Shown here: piece by piece, positions 10,118 to 19,422 of the stretch
Position numbering within the stretch: position 1 is the stretch's first letter
Layout of the letters: each line of letters starts with the position of its first letter
Source of the DNA: JAXMAR01 sp046350295
Lineage (GTDB): Bacteria > Planctomycetota > Planctomycetia > Gemmatales > Gemmataceae
Reading direction: 5' to 3'
Assembly (NCBI GenBank): GCA_046350295.1
Contig: JAXMAR010000016.1
Span: 78,906 to 142,905, forward strand
DNA: 64,000 nucleotides
The notes under the pieces: generated by a model
What the model saw: the letters and a program-made list of their open reading frames with translations, nothing else
The model's database searches: none
What the model was told of the DNA's origin: nothing
Translations under genes and position numbers: made by a program

Positions 10118-10141
10118 GAGCCGACGCTTGCGCGTCGGCTC
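10118..10141. terminator. Hairpin after the oxidoreductase gene
   Basis: GAGCCGACGC-TTGC-GCGTCGGCTC forms a perfect 10-base stem 33 bases after the oxidoreductase stop. There is no long T-run, so it may be a weak terminator or one of the small palindromic repeats. Confidence 0.5.
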
Positions 10142-10181
10142 TGGTCTTGATGTTCCATTCGCCTCTGTTTGATGATCCACG

Positions 10182-11311
10182 ATGATTTACCTCGATAATG
10201 CCGCGACGAGCTTTCCCAAGCCGGAGGCTGTCTATCGCGCGATGGACGCTTTCGCCCGCTCCCACCTCGCCAATCCCGGGCGGGCCGGGCACAAGATGGC
10301 GCTCGCGGCCGAGCGCCCTCGACGATTGCCGCCATCTGCTCAACCAGCTTTTCCACGGCGAGGCCGAGCCGCCGCCACCCTCAACTGCACCGACGCGCTC
10401 AACATGGCCTTCAAGGGCGTGCTCCGCGAGGGGGACCACGTCGTCACGACCGACCTCGAGCACAACAGCGTCAGCCGGCCGCTGCGGGCGATGGAATTGG
10501 CCGGCAAGATCGGCTCGACGGCCAAGGCGTGGACGGCGGCACCATCGATCCCGCCGCCATCAAGAAGGCGCTCACGCCCAAGACGCGCATGATCGCCCTC
10601 ACGCATGCCAGCAACGTCCTCGGCACCATCCAGCCGGTCGCCGAAGCCGGCCGCATCGCCCGCCAGCACGACGCCCTCCTCCTCGTCGACGCCGCCCAGA
10701 CCGCCGGCGCCGTCCCCATCGACATCGAGGCGATGCACATCGACCTTCTCGCCTTCCCCGGCCACAAGTCGCTGTTCGGCCCGACCGGCACCGGCGCCCT
10801 CTACGTCGGCAGCCGCGCCAAGGTCGGCCCGTGGCGCGAAGGCGGCACCGGCGGCGACTCCGCCAGCGAAACCCAGCCCAAGGAGTTCCCGTACTTCCTC
10901 GAAGGCGGGACCCCCAACGTCCTCGGCGTCGCCGGCCTCACCGCCGGCATTCGTTACGTGGTGGATGAAGGCGTCGACAACATCCGCCGCCACGAAGTCG
11001 AGCTGACCGAGCGGCTCTGGGAAAAGCTCCTCGAGCTGGAAGACATCCACATCCTCGGCCACCGCGACATGAACCGCCGCGTCGGCACCCTCAGCTTCCA
11101 CACCCCGACCCTCGCCGCCGCCGAGCTGGGCGGCATCCTCGACCAGGCCTTCGACATCGCGATACGGCCGGGGCTGCACTGTGCTCCGTACATTCACAAG
11201 AGCGTCGGCTCGTTTCCGGACGGGGCGGTGCGCGTGAGCACGGGGCCGTTCAATACGGCGGCGGATATCGACACGCTGGCGCAGGCGTTGGGGGATATTT
11301 TGGAGATGTAG
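10182..11311 (+). pseudogene. Cysteine desulfurase-like class V aminotransferase, frameshifted
   Basis: All parts of a PLP-dependent class V aminotransferase of the cysteine desulfurase type are present, but in alternating frames. MIYLDNAATSFPKPEAVYRA opens the gene; ALDDCRHLLNQLFHGEAEPP lies in a second frame (10316-10375); LNCTDALNMAFKGVLREGDH returns to the first; from about 10530 to the stop a third frame is intact for 260 codons. The intact part has the aspartate of LLLVDAAQTAGAVPID, the PLP lysine in LAFPGHKSLFGPTGTG and the cysteine loop RPGLHCAPYIHKS. At least three indels fall in 10.30-10.53 kb. The enzyme would take sulfur from cysteine for Fe-S or thio-cofactor assembly. No scaffold gene is adjacent. 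Confidence 0.85.
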
Positions 11312-11355
11312 AGGGCCGGCTTCCGATCACGCGCTGATGGGACAGTGGAAGACCA

Positions 11356-11625
11356 CTACGCGGCTCCATCACGTATTGCAAGATACTGGTCCAAGACGGG
11401 TTCCATCGGCAGTGGATGGCGCGCGACATTGCAGGCGACGTCGAACGGTTCATTGTGAAAGAAGAGCTCGATCTCCTCAATCGGGGATGCGTCAATCGCG
11501 GCTCGCAACTCATGCAATCTCTCGAGCACAGAGCTGGTAGCGTGATGGAACTTCCGTAGGCACTCTCTGACGACGCGCCAGAAATGCTCCTGGGCTTCCC
11601 GAGAAATGACGTTCGAGGTCTTCAT
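11356..11625 (-). CDS. Small partner protein of the DUF3990 gene
   Basis: An 89-residue protein beginning MKTSNVISREAQEHFWRVV. It is mostly helical and charged, with a conserved-looking stretch IELFFHNEPFDVACNVARH. I do not recognise a named family. Its ATG overlaps the stop of the upstream DUF3990 gene in an ATGA, which implies translational coupling, and nothing else is in the unit. That arrangement is what a toxin-antitoxin or toxin-immunity pair looks like; the role of neutralising partner is inference. A longer start at 11733 would overlap most of the C-terminus of the upstream gene and is not favoured. Confidence 0.65.
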   Translation of the reverse strand: MKTSNVISREAQEHFWRVVRECLRKFHHATSSVLERLHELRAAIDASPIEEIELFFHNEPFDVACNVARHPLPMEPVLDQYLAIRDGAA

Positions 11626-12134
11626 GTTACTTGCCTCTTCCTGGCGCCCGCGAGGACGTCGAGAACATAGACCGCCCGATCGGTGTGAAAGGAAATCTGG
11701 TCTCCATCGGGTATGGCAGTCTGTTTCTTCCAATCGCCTGTCACAGGACCAACGACAAGATCATACATGATTGCGTGCCGTCGATCGTGTCTTCCGGTAT
11801 TTCGACAGTTCTGCACAAAGCTCCAATAGTCTGTCGCGGCAGGGGATGAACGGACGAAGCAGAGACTGTCCAATTGTGCCAGAGTGTTTCGCTCGACGGC
11901 AAAGGCGATGACCGCGGGGACATCCCCCAACTGTTTCGCTCGTTCTCTCGCGCGCAACTCCGCTTGCAGCTGGTTGGTCGTCGTGTAGAAACCTTTGCCA
12001 AAATCGCGCAGAGGCTGGGACAGACTCAAGTCGATCCGCTGCAAAATCGAGGCCACGTAGATGCCCACCGTGCCGTGGTACAGCATGATGTCGGCATCAT
12101 TCCAGGTAGGGATCCCGGCCAAAAAGAACGCCAC
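11622..12134 (-). CDS. DUF3990-family protein, ADP-ribosyltransferase-like
   Basis: The protein contains IMLYHGTVGIYVASILQRI, then LRDFGKGFYTTTNQLQAELR and DYWSFVQNCR, the motif order of DUF3990. As I recall, this family belongs to the ADP-ribosyltransferase superfamily, where the YHG and GFY segments line the NAD pocket. It would modify a target in the cytoplasm; the target is unknown. Two starts are possible, 12134 and 12086 (MLYHGT); the latter matches where the domain begins. The stop overlaps the next gene by four bases (ATGA). There is no signal peptide. The nearby region has no mobility genes. Confidence 0.7.
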   Translation of the reverse strand: MAFFLAGIPTWNDADIMLYHGTVGIYVASILQRIDLSLSQPLRDFGKGFYTTTNQLQAELRARERAKQLGDVPAVIAFAVERNTLAQLDSLCFVRSSPAATDYWSFVQNCRNTGRHDRRHAIMYDLVVGPVTGDWKKQTAIPDGDQISFHTDRAVYVLDVLAGARKRQVT

Positions 12135-12381
12135 GCAGCATCTCCCGGTAGGCGCCGGGAAGCCCCGGGCTGCTCTTTCGCTAATCTACCTTTCGAGATC
12201 GTCTTTCACAAGAGGAAGACGCTCGAGGGTACGTCGTGGGGCGAAGTGGACATAGCTGAACGCGGCAGAGTGCTTACGGAAACCGCGCTGAAGCTCTGGC
12301 CGGGGCCACGTGCTTGAAAAGCCTTGCGGTCTCGAACACAGCCGCAGCCACGCCGACCTTTGCTCGTTTTCCAATGTGTCG

Positions 12382-13563
12382 TCAACAGCTCGTCGTGCTT
12401 TCTTCAGAGATTTTGTAGCGGTAGGCGTCCCGTTTGGTTCCGGCGCCGGTTCGGGTGAGGAGGCGGAGGGTGGTGGCGCGGGAGAGCCAGCGCCAGAGGG
12501 TGGAGGGGTCTGGGGGTTGGATGGGCCAGGCGGCGAGGAGTTGTTGGCGGGTCATGGGGGCGGGGGCGCGGCACAGGAGCAGGGTGATGAGGCGGAGGGC
12601 GGCGCGGAAGGGTTCGTCGTCCTGGGCGTCGGCGCAGACGGCGTAGTCGGTGGCGTCGGGCGTCAGCTCGATGGAGAGGCGGCGCGGGGTTTCGGCGTAG
12701 CGGGAGAAGCCGAAGAGGCGGCGGCGGCGCGTGGCGGGGTCGCCGGGGGGGACGCGGAGCTCGAGGAGGATGTCGGCGCAGGCGGAGAGGGCGCCGGTGC
12801 CGCGGGCGGCCTGGCCGAGTGTGGGCTCCCCCTTGGCGGGATGGTGGAGGAGGAGGACGGCGAGGCCGGCGTGCGTGAGGCGGTGGAGGTCGTCTAGGGC
12901 GGCGAGGAGCGAGGAGGGGTTGTTCTCGTTGCCGGGGAGGAACATGGCGAGGGGGTCGATGACGACGAGATCGACGCGGCGCGTCTGGTGGACGTGGAGC
13001 AATTCGTCGATGAGAGCTTTCCAGGCGCGGGGTGTGGGGCGGCCGGCGAAGGGTCGGCGCCAGAAGCCGACGTCGGGGCCGAAGTCGAGGCGGCGCTGGC
13101 GCATGAGCCAGAGGGATTCGTCTTCCTCGGAGACGACGACGGTGGCGCCGGGGCGGACCGCGCGGTTGAGGAGCATGGGGAGGGCGTCGTCTTCAGTCCC
13201 GTCGTCGCGCGAGGTGGCGGTTTGGCGCTTGCGAGGCGTCGGGGCCTCCTGCTCGGGTTCACGCCGCCGCCTCACCCCGGCCCTCTCCCCCGCGGCGGGG
13301 GAGAGGGGGCAAGAGCCTTTCTCGCTTCTCTGTCTGATGCTGGGCGTCTCGAGGTGGTGGTCTTCGGGGCTCCGCGTCGTTGTCTCACGCGCGTTGCGGC
13401 GGTCGAGGAGGAGAGAGACGAGGGTGGTCTTTCCGGATTTCCAGCCGCCGGTGAGGAGGGTGAGGTTGCGGCGGGCGAGGAGGCCGGGCCAGAGCCAGTC
13501 GATGTTGGCACGGACGTGGGCGAGATGGCGGTTCCAGGAGAGGGGTTTGAGGAGCGGCGACAT
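12382..13563 (-). CDS. RecA-like/RepA-type AAA_25 ATPase
   Basis: A P-loop ATPase of the RepA/AAA_25 group. Walker A is LTLLTGGWKSGKTTLVSLLL, an acidic strand is VDLVVIDPLAMFLPGNENNP, and a sensor-like strand is LAVLLLHHPAKGEPTLGQ, followed by RGTGALSACADILLELR. The C-terminal 80 residues look like a winged helix (TRQQLLAAWPIQPPDPSTLW). Between Walker A and the next strand is an insertion of about 70 low-complexity residues that contains a palindromic repeat at 13281-13307. The start MSPLLKPLSWNRHLAHVRA at 13563 is preferred because the 60 codons further upstream look non-coding. Relatives act in replication or recombination on mobile DNA, but no plasmid or phage genes are adjacent, so its job is open. 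Confidence 0.75.
   Translation of the reverse strand: MSPLLKPLSWNRHLAHVRANIDWLWPGLLARRNLTLLTGGWKSGKTTLVSLLLDRRNARETTTRSPEDHHLETPSIRQRSEKGSCPLSPAAGERAGVRRRREPEQEAPTPRKRQTATSRDDGTEDDALPMLLNRAVRPGATVVVSEEDESLWLMRQRRLDFGPDVGFWRRPFAGRPTPRAWKALIDELLHVHQTRRVDLVVIDPLAMFLPGNENNPSSLLAALDDLHRLTHAGLAVLLLHHPAKGEPTLGQAARGTGALSACADILLELRVPPGDPATRRRRLFGFSRYAETPRRLSIELTPDATDYAVCADAQDDEPFRAALRLITLLLCRAPAPMTRQQLLAAWPIQPPDPSTLWRWLSRATTLRLLTRTGAGTKRDAYRYKISEESTTSC
13281..13307. repeat. Dispersed palindrome inside a coding sequence
   Basis: CCCTCTCCCCC (13281-13291) pairs with GGGGGAGAGGG (13297-13307). It is flanked by CCTCACCCC, the composition of a dispersed repeat common in high-GC bacteria. It is read in frame by the ATPase gene as LSPAAGERAGV. 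Confidence 0.75.
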
Positions 13564-13777
13564 GAGATGTGGACCGTGAAATGGGTTGCAGATCGGGCGC
13601 CACGAAACAAGCGGCGTCCGGGTAGGGGCTTGCGTCGAGGCGGGGGAAATGCGTTGCAGAGCAGGTGTCTGGGTGTGAATGCAATCCATTATCGGGCGGG
13701 GCGCCCTTAGGATGCACTGTAGCATGGGTAGGCGTGGTTGCAATGTAGGTAGCGGGCCGGCGTTGATCCGAGAACGT

Positions 13778-15158
13778 CTATTCGTGACGCAGCGCCTCGA
13801 TTGGGTCGAGCCGCGCCGCCTTCCAGGCGGGATAATACCCTGAGATCACGCCGACAGCCGCCGAAACCGCGACTGCCGTTAACGCCGCCGCCAAGGACGG
13901 GACGGTCGGCCAGCGCAGCCAGGCTCGCACCGCCTCCGAAACGCCCCGGCCCAGCGCGATCCCGGCAAGTCCGCCGCACAAGCACAGCAGCACGGCCTCC
14001 GTCAGAAACTGCCGCAAAACGTCGCGCGGTCGCGCGCCGACCGCCATCCGCAAACCGATCTCCCGGGTCCGTTCCGTCACGGAGACCAGCATGATGTTCA
14101 TGACCCCGACGCCTCCGACAATGAGCGCGATCAAGCCAACCCAGAACAGCGACCGCGCCATCATCTTGGTCGTCGAGCCGAGAGCCTCCGAAGCTTCGAC
14201 CCAGTTGCGGATCCCGAAATCGTCCGGCTCGCCGGCGCGAATACGGTGCCGTTGCCGCAGCAACTGCGTGACCTCCTCGACCGCCTGCGGGATTTCGTCC
14301 AGCGAGTTGACCGACAGGAAGATGTCGTCGAGAGCCGCAAAGCGCACCACTTGGGGTGTGTCCGCCGCCTGGAGCGCCGAGCGCGACGCGTAAATCGACG
14401 GTTGCAGGCTCGGATAGAGCGCGCTCAACGTGTTCACCTGCGTGAGGGAGGGAGCCGCCCTGTCCGCGGCCTCCTGCGCGAACGTCAGCTTCGAGCCGTT
14501 GATCTGGAACTTCACGGTGGTCCAGGGGGCGACCACGAGATCATCCTGATCCATCCCCATCATGTTGGCGCCCTTGCGCGTCAGGACGCCCACCACCTTC
14601 AGCCGGACGGTGCGTACCCGAACTTCCTTGCCGAGGGGCGACTCGTCCCCGAAAAGCTCGCGCGCCGGCGTCTGCCCCAGCAGGCACACGCGCGCCCCGC
14701 TGCGGACGTCGCTCTCCGTGAACGGCTCGCCTTCTTCCAGCTCCGTCCAGTTCCGCACGGCCAGGTAGTCGGGGCTCGTGCCCAGGATCTTCCAGGGCTG
14801 CCAGTTCCGGTTGCCGTAGATGACCTGCATGCGGCAATCGACGCCCGGCGCGGCAAAGCGGATGGTCGGACACTCGCGCAGAATGGCCTCGCAGTCCTGC
14901 ACCGCGAGCGTCAGGCACGTCCCGGCGCCCGAATGGACGCCGCTCGACAGGCTCGCCCCGCCTCCACCTGGATGAAGTTCGCCCCCAGGCTGGCGATCGT
15001 TTGCCGCGCACGGCCTCGGTGGTCCCCTGGCCGACCTCCCAGAAGCACGATCACCGCCGCGACGCCGATGACGATTCCCGTACAGGCGAGCCGCGGCGCA
15101 GGAAGTTGCGGCGCAACGCCTGCAGTGCCGTTCGCAGGGTCTCGTGAAGAACGCATTC
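13778..15158 (-). pseudogene. MacB/FtsX-type ABC transporter permease, N-terminus frameshifted
   Basis: The 374-codon C-terminal part is a MacB-type permease: a periplasmic MacB-PCD region (MQVIYGNRNWQPWKILGTSP), then the FtsX membrane domain with FWVGLIALIVGGVGVMNIML, TREIGLRMAVGARPRDVL and two further helices, ending AWKAARLDPIEALRHE. The first 80 residues are in other frames: ETLRTALQALRRNFLRRG, LACTGIVIGVAAVIVLL (first transmembrane helix) and QTIASLGANFIQVEAG are all recognisable between 15150 and 14940. At least three indels are required. Such permeases work with an ATPase and a membrane-fusion protein to move lipoproteins, peptides or drugs across the envelope; neither partner gene is adjacent. 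Confidence 0.85.
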
Positions 15159-15179
15159 CCACCCTCACCCCGCCGACGC

Positions 15180-16072
15180 CTAATGGTCCACTTTCTTCAC
15201 CATGGCCTGTTCATCCAGGGCATGCTTCAGGCCGCGCGCCGCCCGCCGGCCCCTGCCCCAGTGGACGAAGAAGAACGCCGGCTCCTCGCCAATCATATGA
15301 TTGTGCAGCGCGACGACGTGCAAGCCCCCCTTCCGCAGGCCGCCGCACCGGCTGGACTCGCCGCCGTCATGATGAAATCGCCCGCCACCGCCGCGTCGTC
15401 ATCGCCGCCGGAGAAGGCGCCCAGGTCGTCAGACCCATGGAGCCGGCCACCTTGACGCCGTGCATCATGCCCGCTCGGCCGATGGTGACTTTCACCATGC
15501 CTGCCTGAGAATCGGCCTTCTGTCCCAGCAGCTTTTCGATGGCGGCGGTGGTCACCTTCCCGTCTTGGGGCGATGCCGAGCTCTTCGCCGGGCTGGGATG
15601 CTTGGCGCGAACCTCCTTGATGGAATCCCACGGCCTTGACGCCTTTGGCCAGCTCCGCATCGCCGCTGCCGCCGATGTGCATGAAGAAGACGCGCGGTTC
15701 ATCGAAGAAGAAGTGGTTGTGCAGGCCCGTCACTTCCAGGCCGTTGGCGAAGGCGGCGTCGATGGCGGCGTCGACTTCGTCCTGAAAAACCACAGTGTCC
15801 CCCATCACCATGGCGCCGTGCTTGGCGGACGTGAACGCGGCCCAGGAGCCGAGGCCCGCGAAGGGCTTGAAAGCCAGGCCGTCGACGCGGACATCGACGT
15901 CGCTCCTCGGCCAGGAAAGGCGAACCACGCCATCGGGCGCGATGGTCGCCTTCGCGCCGGAAGCGGCCGAAATTCTTTCCGGATCCACCTTCGCTGTTTT
16001 GTCGCCGGCGTGCAGGCGCGCCGGCAGGACAAGGGTGAGCAGCGAGATCAGAAGAACAAGAATCGCTTTCAT
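15180..16072 (-). pseudogene. Exported DUF1259 protein with two repeats, frameshifted
   Basis: The gene starts with a signal peptide (MKAILVLLISLLTLVLPARL) and then reads a DUF1259 domain: LSWPRSDVDVRVDGLAFKP, GAMVMGDTVVFQDEVDAAID, and VTGLHNHFFFDEPRVFFMHI. Near 15630 the frame changes to EVRAKHPSPAKS...KVTTAAIEKLLGQK, which starts a second copy of the domain, and changes again before GLHVVALHNHMIGEEPAFFF (15312-15253). The stop is at 15180. At least three indels lie between 15640 and 15330. The function of DUF1259 is unknown; the two HNH-like segments (LHNHFF, LHNHMI) suggest a metal site in each repeat. It is divergent from the beta-propeller gene at 16318. Confidence 0.75.
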
Positions 16073-16317
16073 TGCCAATCTCCCCTGGGCGAAACCCATG
16101 AAGTTGTAGCCGCTTTCATTGTTCGCGCAGAAGAATTCAGGGCAAGTGCCGATAGTCGGCGAACTGTTTCCCGTCGCCCGAGGATCAGCGTCGTCGTCCG
16201 GAAAGGAAGTCGGACTCGCGAATTAGCTTTGCCTTGGAAATCGCTAATCTGATCTGCGCAAGTGCAGGATACCAGAGCCACGACGAGCAATCATTAACAC
16301 CCTTGCAGGAGTGAGCC

Positions 16318-17334
16318 ATGAAGCGAAGTGTCGACACTCGGCTGAGTATCCTCGGGCTGATTTGTTGCCTCGCGTTGACAACCGGCGCGAATCGAGCGAG
16401 CGCGGGCGACGCCAAAACGCTTGAACTGCTCCAGACCATCCAGCTCAAAGGCGCTCCAGGCCGGCTCGACCACCTGGCCATCGACAACAAGAACTCCCGG
16501 TTGTTCGTGGCCAACCTCTCCAACAACAGCCTGGACATCGTCGATCTCAAGGCCGGCAAACTCATCAAGCAGATTCCCGACCAGAAGAAGATTCAGGACA
16601 TCGCCTATGCCCCCGATCTGGATCGCATTTTCGTGGGTAACGGCAGCGGCGACCAGTGCAACGTCTTCGACGGAAAGGACTACAAGCTCCTCAAGTCGAT
16701 TTCCTTCCCCGGCGCCGACAATGTTCGCTACCGGCCCGCCCGGCAGCTCGTCTACGTCGGTCATGCGGAGAAAATGTTGAGCACCATCGATGCGAAGACC
16801 TACGAGCTGAAAGCGAAAATCGAGTTGCCGGGCCGGCCCGAAGGATTTCAGCTCGAATCGAAACGCCCACGGCTCTACATGAACACCGTCGATCCGACGC
16901 GTCTGGTCGTCGTGGATACCGATAAGCACGAGGTCCTCCACCGTTACCCCATCAAGGGAGCGGACCGCGCCTATCCCATGGCGCTGGATGAGGCGAACAA
17001 GCGTATCTTCATCGGTTGCCGGGAAAAGCCCTCGATCGTGGTGATGGACAGTGAAACGGGCAAGGAAGTGGCCTGCGTGGATATTCCGAAGGACATAGAC
17101 GATCTGTTCTTCGACGCGAAGAACAAACGCCTCTACGCCTCATGCGGCGTCGGCTCCCTGGCGGTTGTTCGGCAGCTGGACGGGGACCGTTACGAGACGC
17201 TGGAGACGATTCCGACCGTCAAGCTCGCCCGCACCTGCTTCTTCGACCGAGTCGGCGAGCGGCTCTATCTCATCGTTCCCCGGCAAGAGGGGGAGGAAGG
17301 TCCGACCATCCGGGTCTACAGGCCACGTCCCTGA
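16318..17334 (+). CDS. Exported YncE-like beta-propeller protein
   Basis: A 338-residue protein with an N-terminal signal peptide (LSILGLICCLALTTGANRAS). The rest consists of about seven four-stranded blades with repeats such as LDHLAIDNKNSRLFVANLSN, then NSLDIVDLKAGKLIKQI, typical of YncE/YVTN-type propellers. These act as periplasmic scaffolds or ligand binders; no catalytic motif is visible. An AGGAG lies 7 bases before the ATG. It is transcribed away from the DUF1259 gene and stands alone. Confidence 0.85.
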   Translation: MKRSVDTRLSILGLICCLALTTGANRASAGDAKTLELLQTIQLKGAPGRLDHLAIDNKNSRLFVANLSNNSLDIVDLKAGKLIKQIPDQKKIQDIAYAPDLDRIFVGNGSGDQCNVFDGKDYKLLKSISFPGADNVRYRPARQLVYVGHAEKMLSTIDAKTYELKAKIELPGRPEGFQLESKRPRLYMNTVDPTRLVVVDTDKHEVLHRYPIKGADRAYPMALDEANKRIFIGCREKPSIVVMDSETGKEVACVDIPKDIDDLFFDAKNKRLYASCGVGSLAVVRQLDGDRYETLETIPTVKLARTCFFDRVGERLYLIVPRQEGEEGPTIRVYRPRP

Positions 17335-17382
17335 GGCCTTTGGAGGCGGCTTCAGAACCGTAGTTGGCAGGCGTCCGACCGC

Positions 17383-18729
17383 TCAGCCCTTCATCCAGTT
17401 CCTCTCGATAAACGTCGTATCCACGTGCCCCTCGATGAAGGCGGAATGCCCGAAGATCTCGCGGTGGATCGGAATCGTCGTCTTCACCCCCTCAACCACG
17501 AACTCATCCAGGGCCCGGCGCATGGTCGCGATCGCTTCGGCGCGCGTCGGCTGATGCACCAGCAGCTTGGCGACCATCGAGTCGTAGTTCGGCGGCACGC
17601 GATAGCCCGCCACCACGTGGGTATCGAGCCGGACGCCCGGTCCTCCCGGTGGCTGCCATTTCTGAATCACGCCAGGGGAGGGACGGAAGCCGGCGGCCGG
17701 GTCCTCGGCGTTGATGCGGCACTCGATGGCGACGCCGCGATGATGGATCTGCTCCTGCCCGAAACGCAGCTTCTCGCCGGCGGCGATGCGGATTTGCTCG
17801 CGCACGAGATCGATGCCGGTCACCAGCTCGGTGACGGGATGTTCCACCTGGATGCGGGCGTTCAATTCGATGAAGTAGAACTTGTGGTCCTTGTCGAGGA
17901 GGAACTCGCAGGTGCCGGCGTTGTAGTAGCCGGCGTCTTTGACGAGGCGGACCGCGGCGGCGCAGATCGCCTCACGCACCGGGTGCGGCAGATTGGGCGC
18001 GGGCGATTCCTCGACGAGCTTTTGATGGCGCCGCTGCAGCGAGCAGTCGCGCTCCCAGAGATGCACCACGTTGCCGTGCTGGTCGCCGAGGATCTGCACC
18101 TCGATGTGGCGGGGCTGCTCGATGTACTTTTCGAGGTAGACGCTGCCGTCCTTGAAGGCAGCCTCGGCTTCCTGCTGTGCGGCCTTGAGGCCCGATTGCA
18201 GGCTGATGTCGTTGCGGGCGACGCGCATGCCGCGGCCGCCGCCTCCCGCCGCCGCCTTGATCAGCACGGGGAAGCCCATCTCATGGGCGAGGCGCAGGGC
18301 CTCCTTTTCGTCGGTGATCAGCCCCTCGCTGCCGGGGACGACGGGCACGCCGCACTTCTTGGCCATCTTCCGCGCTTCGTTCTTGTTGCCGAGAAGGCGC
18401 ATGGCCTCGTGCGGAGGGCCGATGAACTCGATCTTGCAGGAGCGGCAGACTTCGGCGAAGTGGGCGTTTTCCGAGAGAAAGCCGTAGCCCGGATGGATGG
18501 CCTGGACGTTGGCGATCTCGGCGGCGCTGATGATCCGCGCCATGTTGAGGTAGCTCTGCGCGGGGACGGCCGGGCCGATGCAGATGCGGTCGTCGGCGAA
18601 ATCGAGATAGGGGGCGGCGCGATCGGCCTCGCTGAAGACGGCGACGACCTCGATGCCGAGGTCCTTGCAGGCGCGGATGACCCGCAAGGCGATTTCCCCA
18701 CGATTGGCGACCAGGATGCGTTGGAACAT
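17383..18729 (-). CDS. accC: Acetyl-CoA carboxylase, biotin carboxylase subunit
   Basis: A 448-residue protein with the whole biotin carboxylase layout: N-terminal fold FQRILVANRGEIALRVIRAC, GYGFLSENAHFAEVC, an ATP-grasp domain with the glycine loop AAGGGGRGMRVARN, HIEVQILGDQHGNVVHLWER, and the catalytic segment FIELNARIQVEHPVTELVTG (Glu, Asn, Arg of the active site). It carboxylates biotin on AccB with bicarbonate and ATP, the first step of fatty acid synthesis. It follows accB on the same strand after a 160-base gap that holds an inverted repeat. Length is normal for the family. Confidence 0.97.
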   Translation of the reverse strand: MFQRILVANRGEIALRVIRACKDLGIEVVAVFSEADRAAPYLDFADDRICIGPAVPAQSYLNMARIISAAEIANVQAIHPGYGFLSENAHFAEVCRSCKIEFIGPPHEAMRLLGNKNEARKMAKKCGVPVVPGSEGLITDEKEALRLAHEMGFPVLIKAAAGGGGRGMRVARNDISLQSGLKAAQQEAEAAFKDGSVYLEKYIEQPRHIEVQILGDQHGNVVHLWERDCSLQRRHQKLVEESPAPNLPHPVREAICAAAVRLVKDAGYYNAGTCEFLLDKDHKFYFIELNARIQVEHPVTELVTGIDLVREQIRIAAGEKLRFGQEQIHHRGVAIECRINAEDPAAGFRPSPGVIQKWQPPGGPGVRLDTHVVAGYRVPPNYDSMVAKLLVHQPTRAEAIATMRRALDEFVVEGVKTTIPIHREIFGHSAFIEGHVDTTFIERNWMKG

Positions 18730-18768
18730 GTGCTTGGCTGCGGCGGTTTGGCCCAGGGGTTTGGCGCA

Positions 18769-18839
18769 GGGAGGGCGAGGCTCCTGCCGAGCCGAACAGT
18801 CAGCGGCGGCGCCCGGCTCGGCAGGAGCCTCGCCCTCCC
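18769..18839. repeat. Inverted-repeat element between accB and accC
   Basis: A perfect 26-base inverted repeat: 18769-18794 (GGGAGGGCGAGGCTCCTGCC...) against 18814-18839, around a 19-base loop. A further partial copy (CCTCGCCCTCCCGGG) follows at about 18860. It lies inside the accB-accC unit and could reduce read-through or stabilise the upstream message. Confidence 0.85.
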
Positions 18840-18888
18840 AGGCGGCCCCTTCCAGGCGGCCTCGCCCTCCCGGGCGGCCAGACGGCGC

Positions 18889-19383
18889 TTACGAGGTGGG
18901 ATCGACGCGGAACAGAACCTGACCGTATTCCACCGGCTGCTGGTTCTCCACCAGGACTTCGACGACGGTCCCCGAGCACTCGGCCTGGACCTCGTTGTAG
19001 AGCTTCATCGCCTCGATCAGGCAGACGACCGTCGCCGGGTTGACCTTGGAGCCAACCTTGACAAAAGGGGCCGAGTCGGGGTTCGGCTTGGCGTAGAAGG
19101 TGCCGACGGTCGGGCTCTTGATGTCGACCAGCGTCTTGGCGGGCGCCTGGGGCGCGGCCGCCGGGGCCTCCGGCTTGGAAGCGGGCGCCGAGGGGGCGGG
19201 GACGGCGTTGAGGGGCGGGGTGGCCGCCACCATCACCTGTCGCGAGCCACGTCGCAAGCGGAGGCGCGTCACGCCGTCGCGTAAATCGATCTCGCTCAGG
19301 TCGTGCTGGGTCATGAGCGAGACCAGCGATTTCACTGTCCGCACGTCAAACGGCCCCGCTGACTTGGGAGCTTCTTCGGGCAC
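18889..19383 (-). CDS. accB: Acetyl-CoA carboxylase biotin carboxyl carrier protein
   Basis: A 164-residue protein. The N-terminal 60 residues contain the AccB-type segment VKSLVSLMTQHDLSEIDLRD, a middle Ala/Pro-rich linker follows, and the C-terminal biotinyl domain ends it (GTFYAKPNPDSAPFVKVGSK, then CLIEAMKLYNEVQAE). Lys127 in EAMKL is the residue that receives biotin. The carrier moves carboxybiotin between AccC and the carboxyltransferase. It lies between the aminopeptidase P gene (39 bases upstream) and accC, a gene order also known from other bacteria. Confidence 0.96.
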   Translation of the reverse strand: MPEEAPKSAGPFDVRTVKSLVSLMTQHDLSEIDLRDGVTRLRLRRGSRQVMVAATPPLNAVPAPSAPASKPEAPAAAPQAPAKTLVDIKSPTVGTFYAKPNPDSAPFVKVGSKVNPATVVCLIEAMKLYNEVQAECSGTVVEVLVENQQPVEYGQVLFRVDPTS

Positions 19384-19422
19384 GGGAACTCCTTCATCTA
19401 TATGCGACCCACGCGGGTGGGA

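Noticed and set aside
12382..13743. Upstream extension of the RecA-like ATPase to 13743
   Set aside because: The additional 60 residues are Pro/Thr/His-rich without fold-like pattern, and the homologous region begins near MSPLLKPLSWNRHL.
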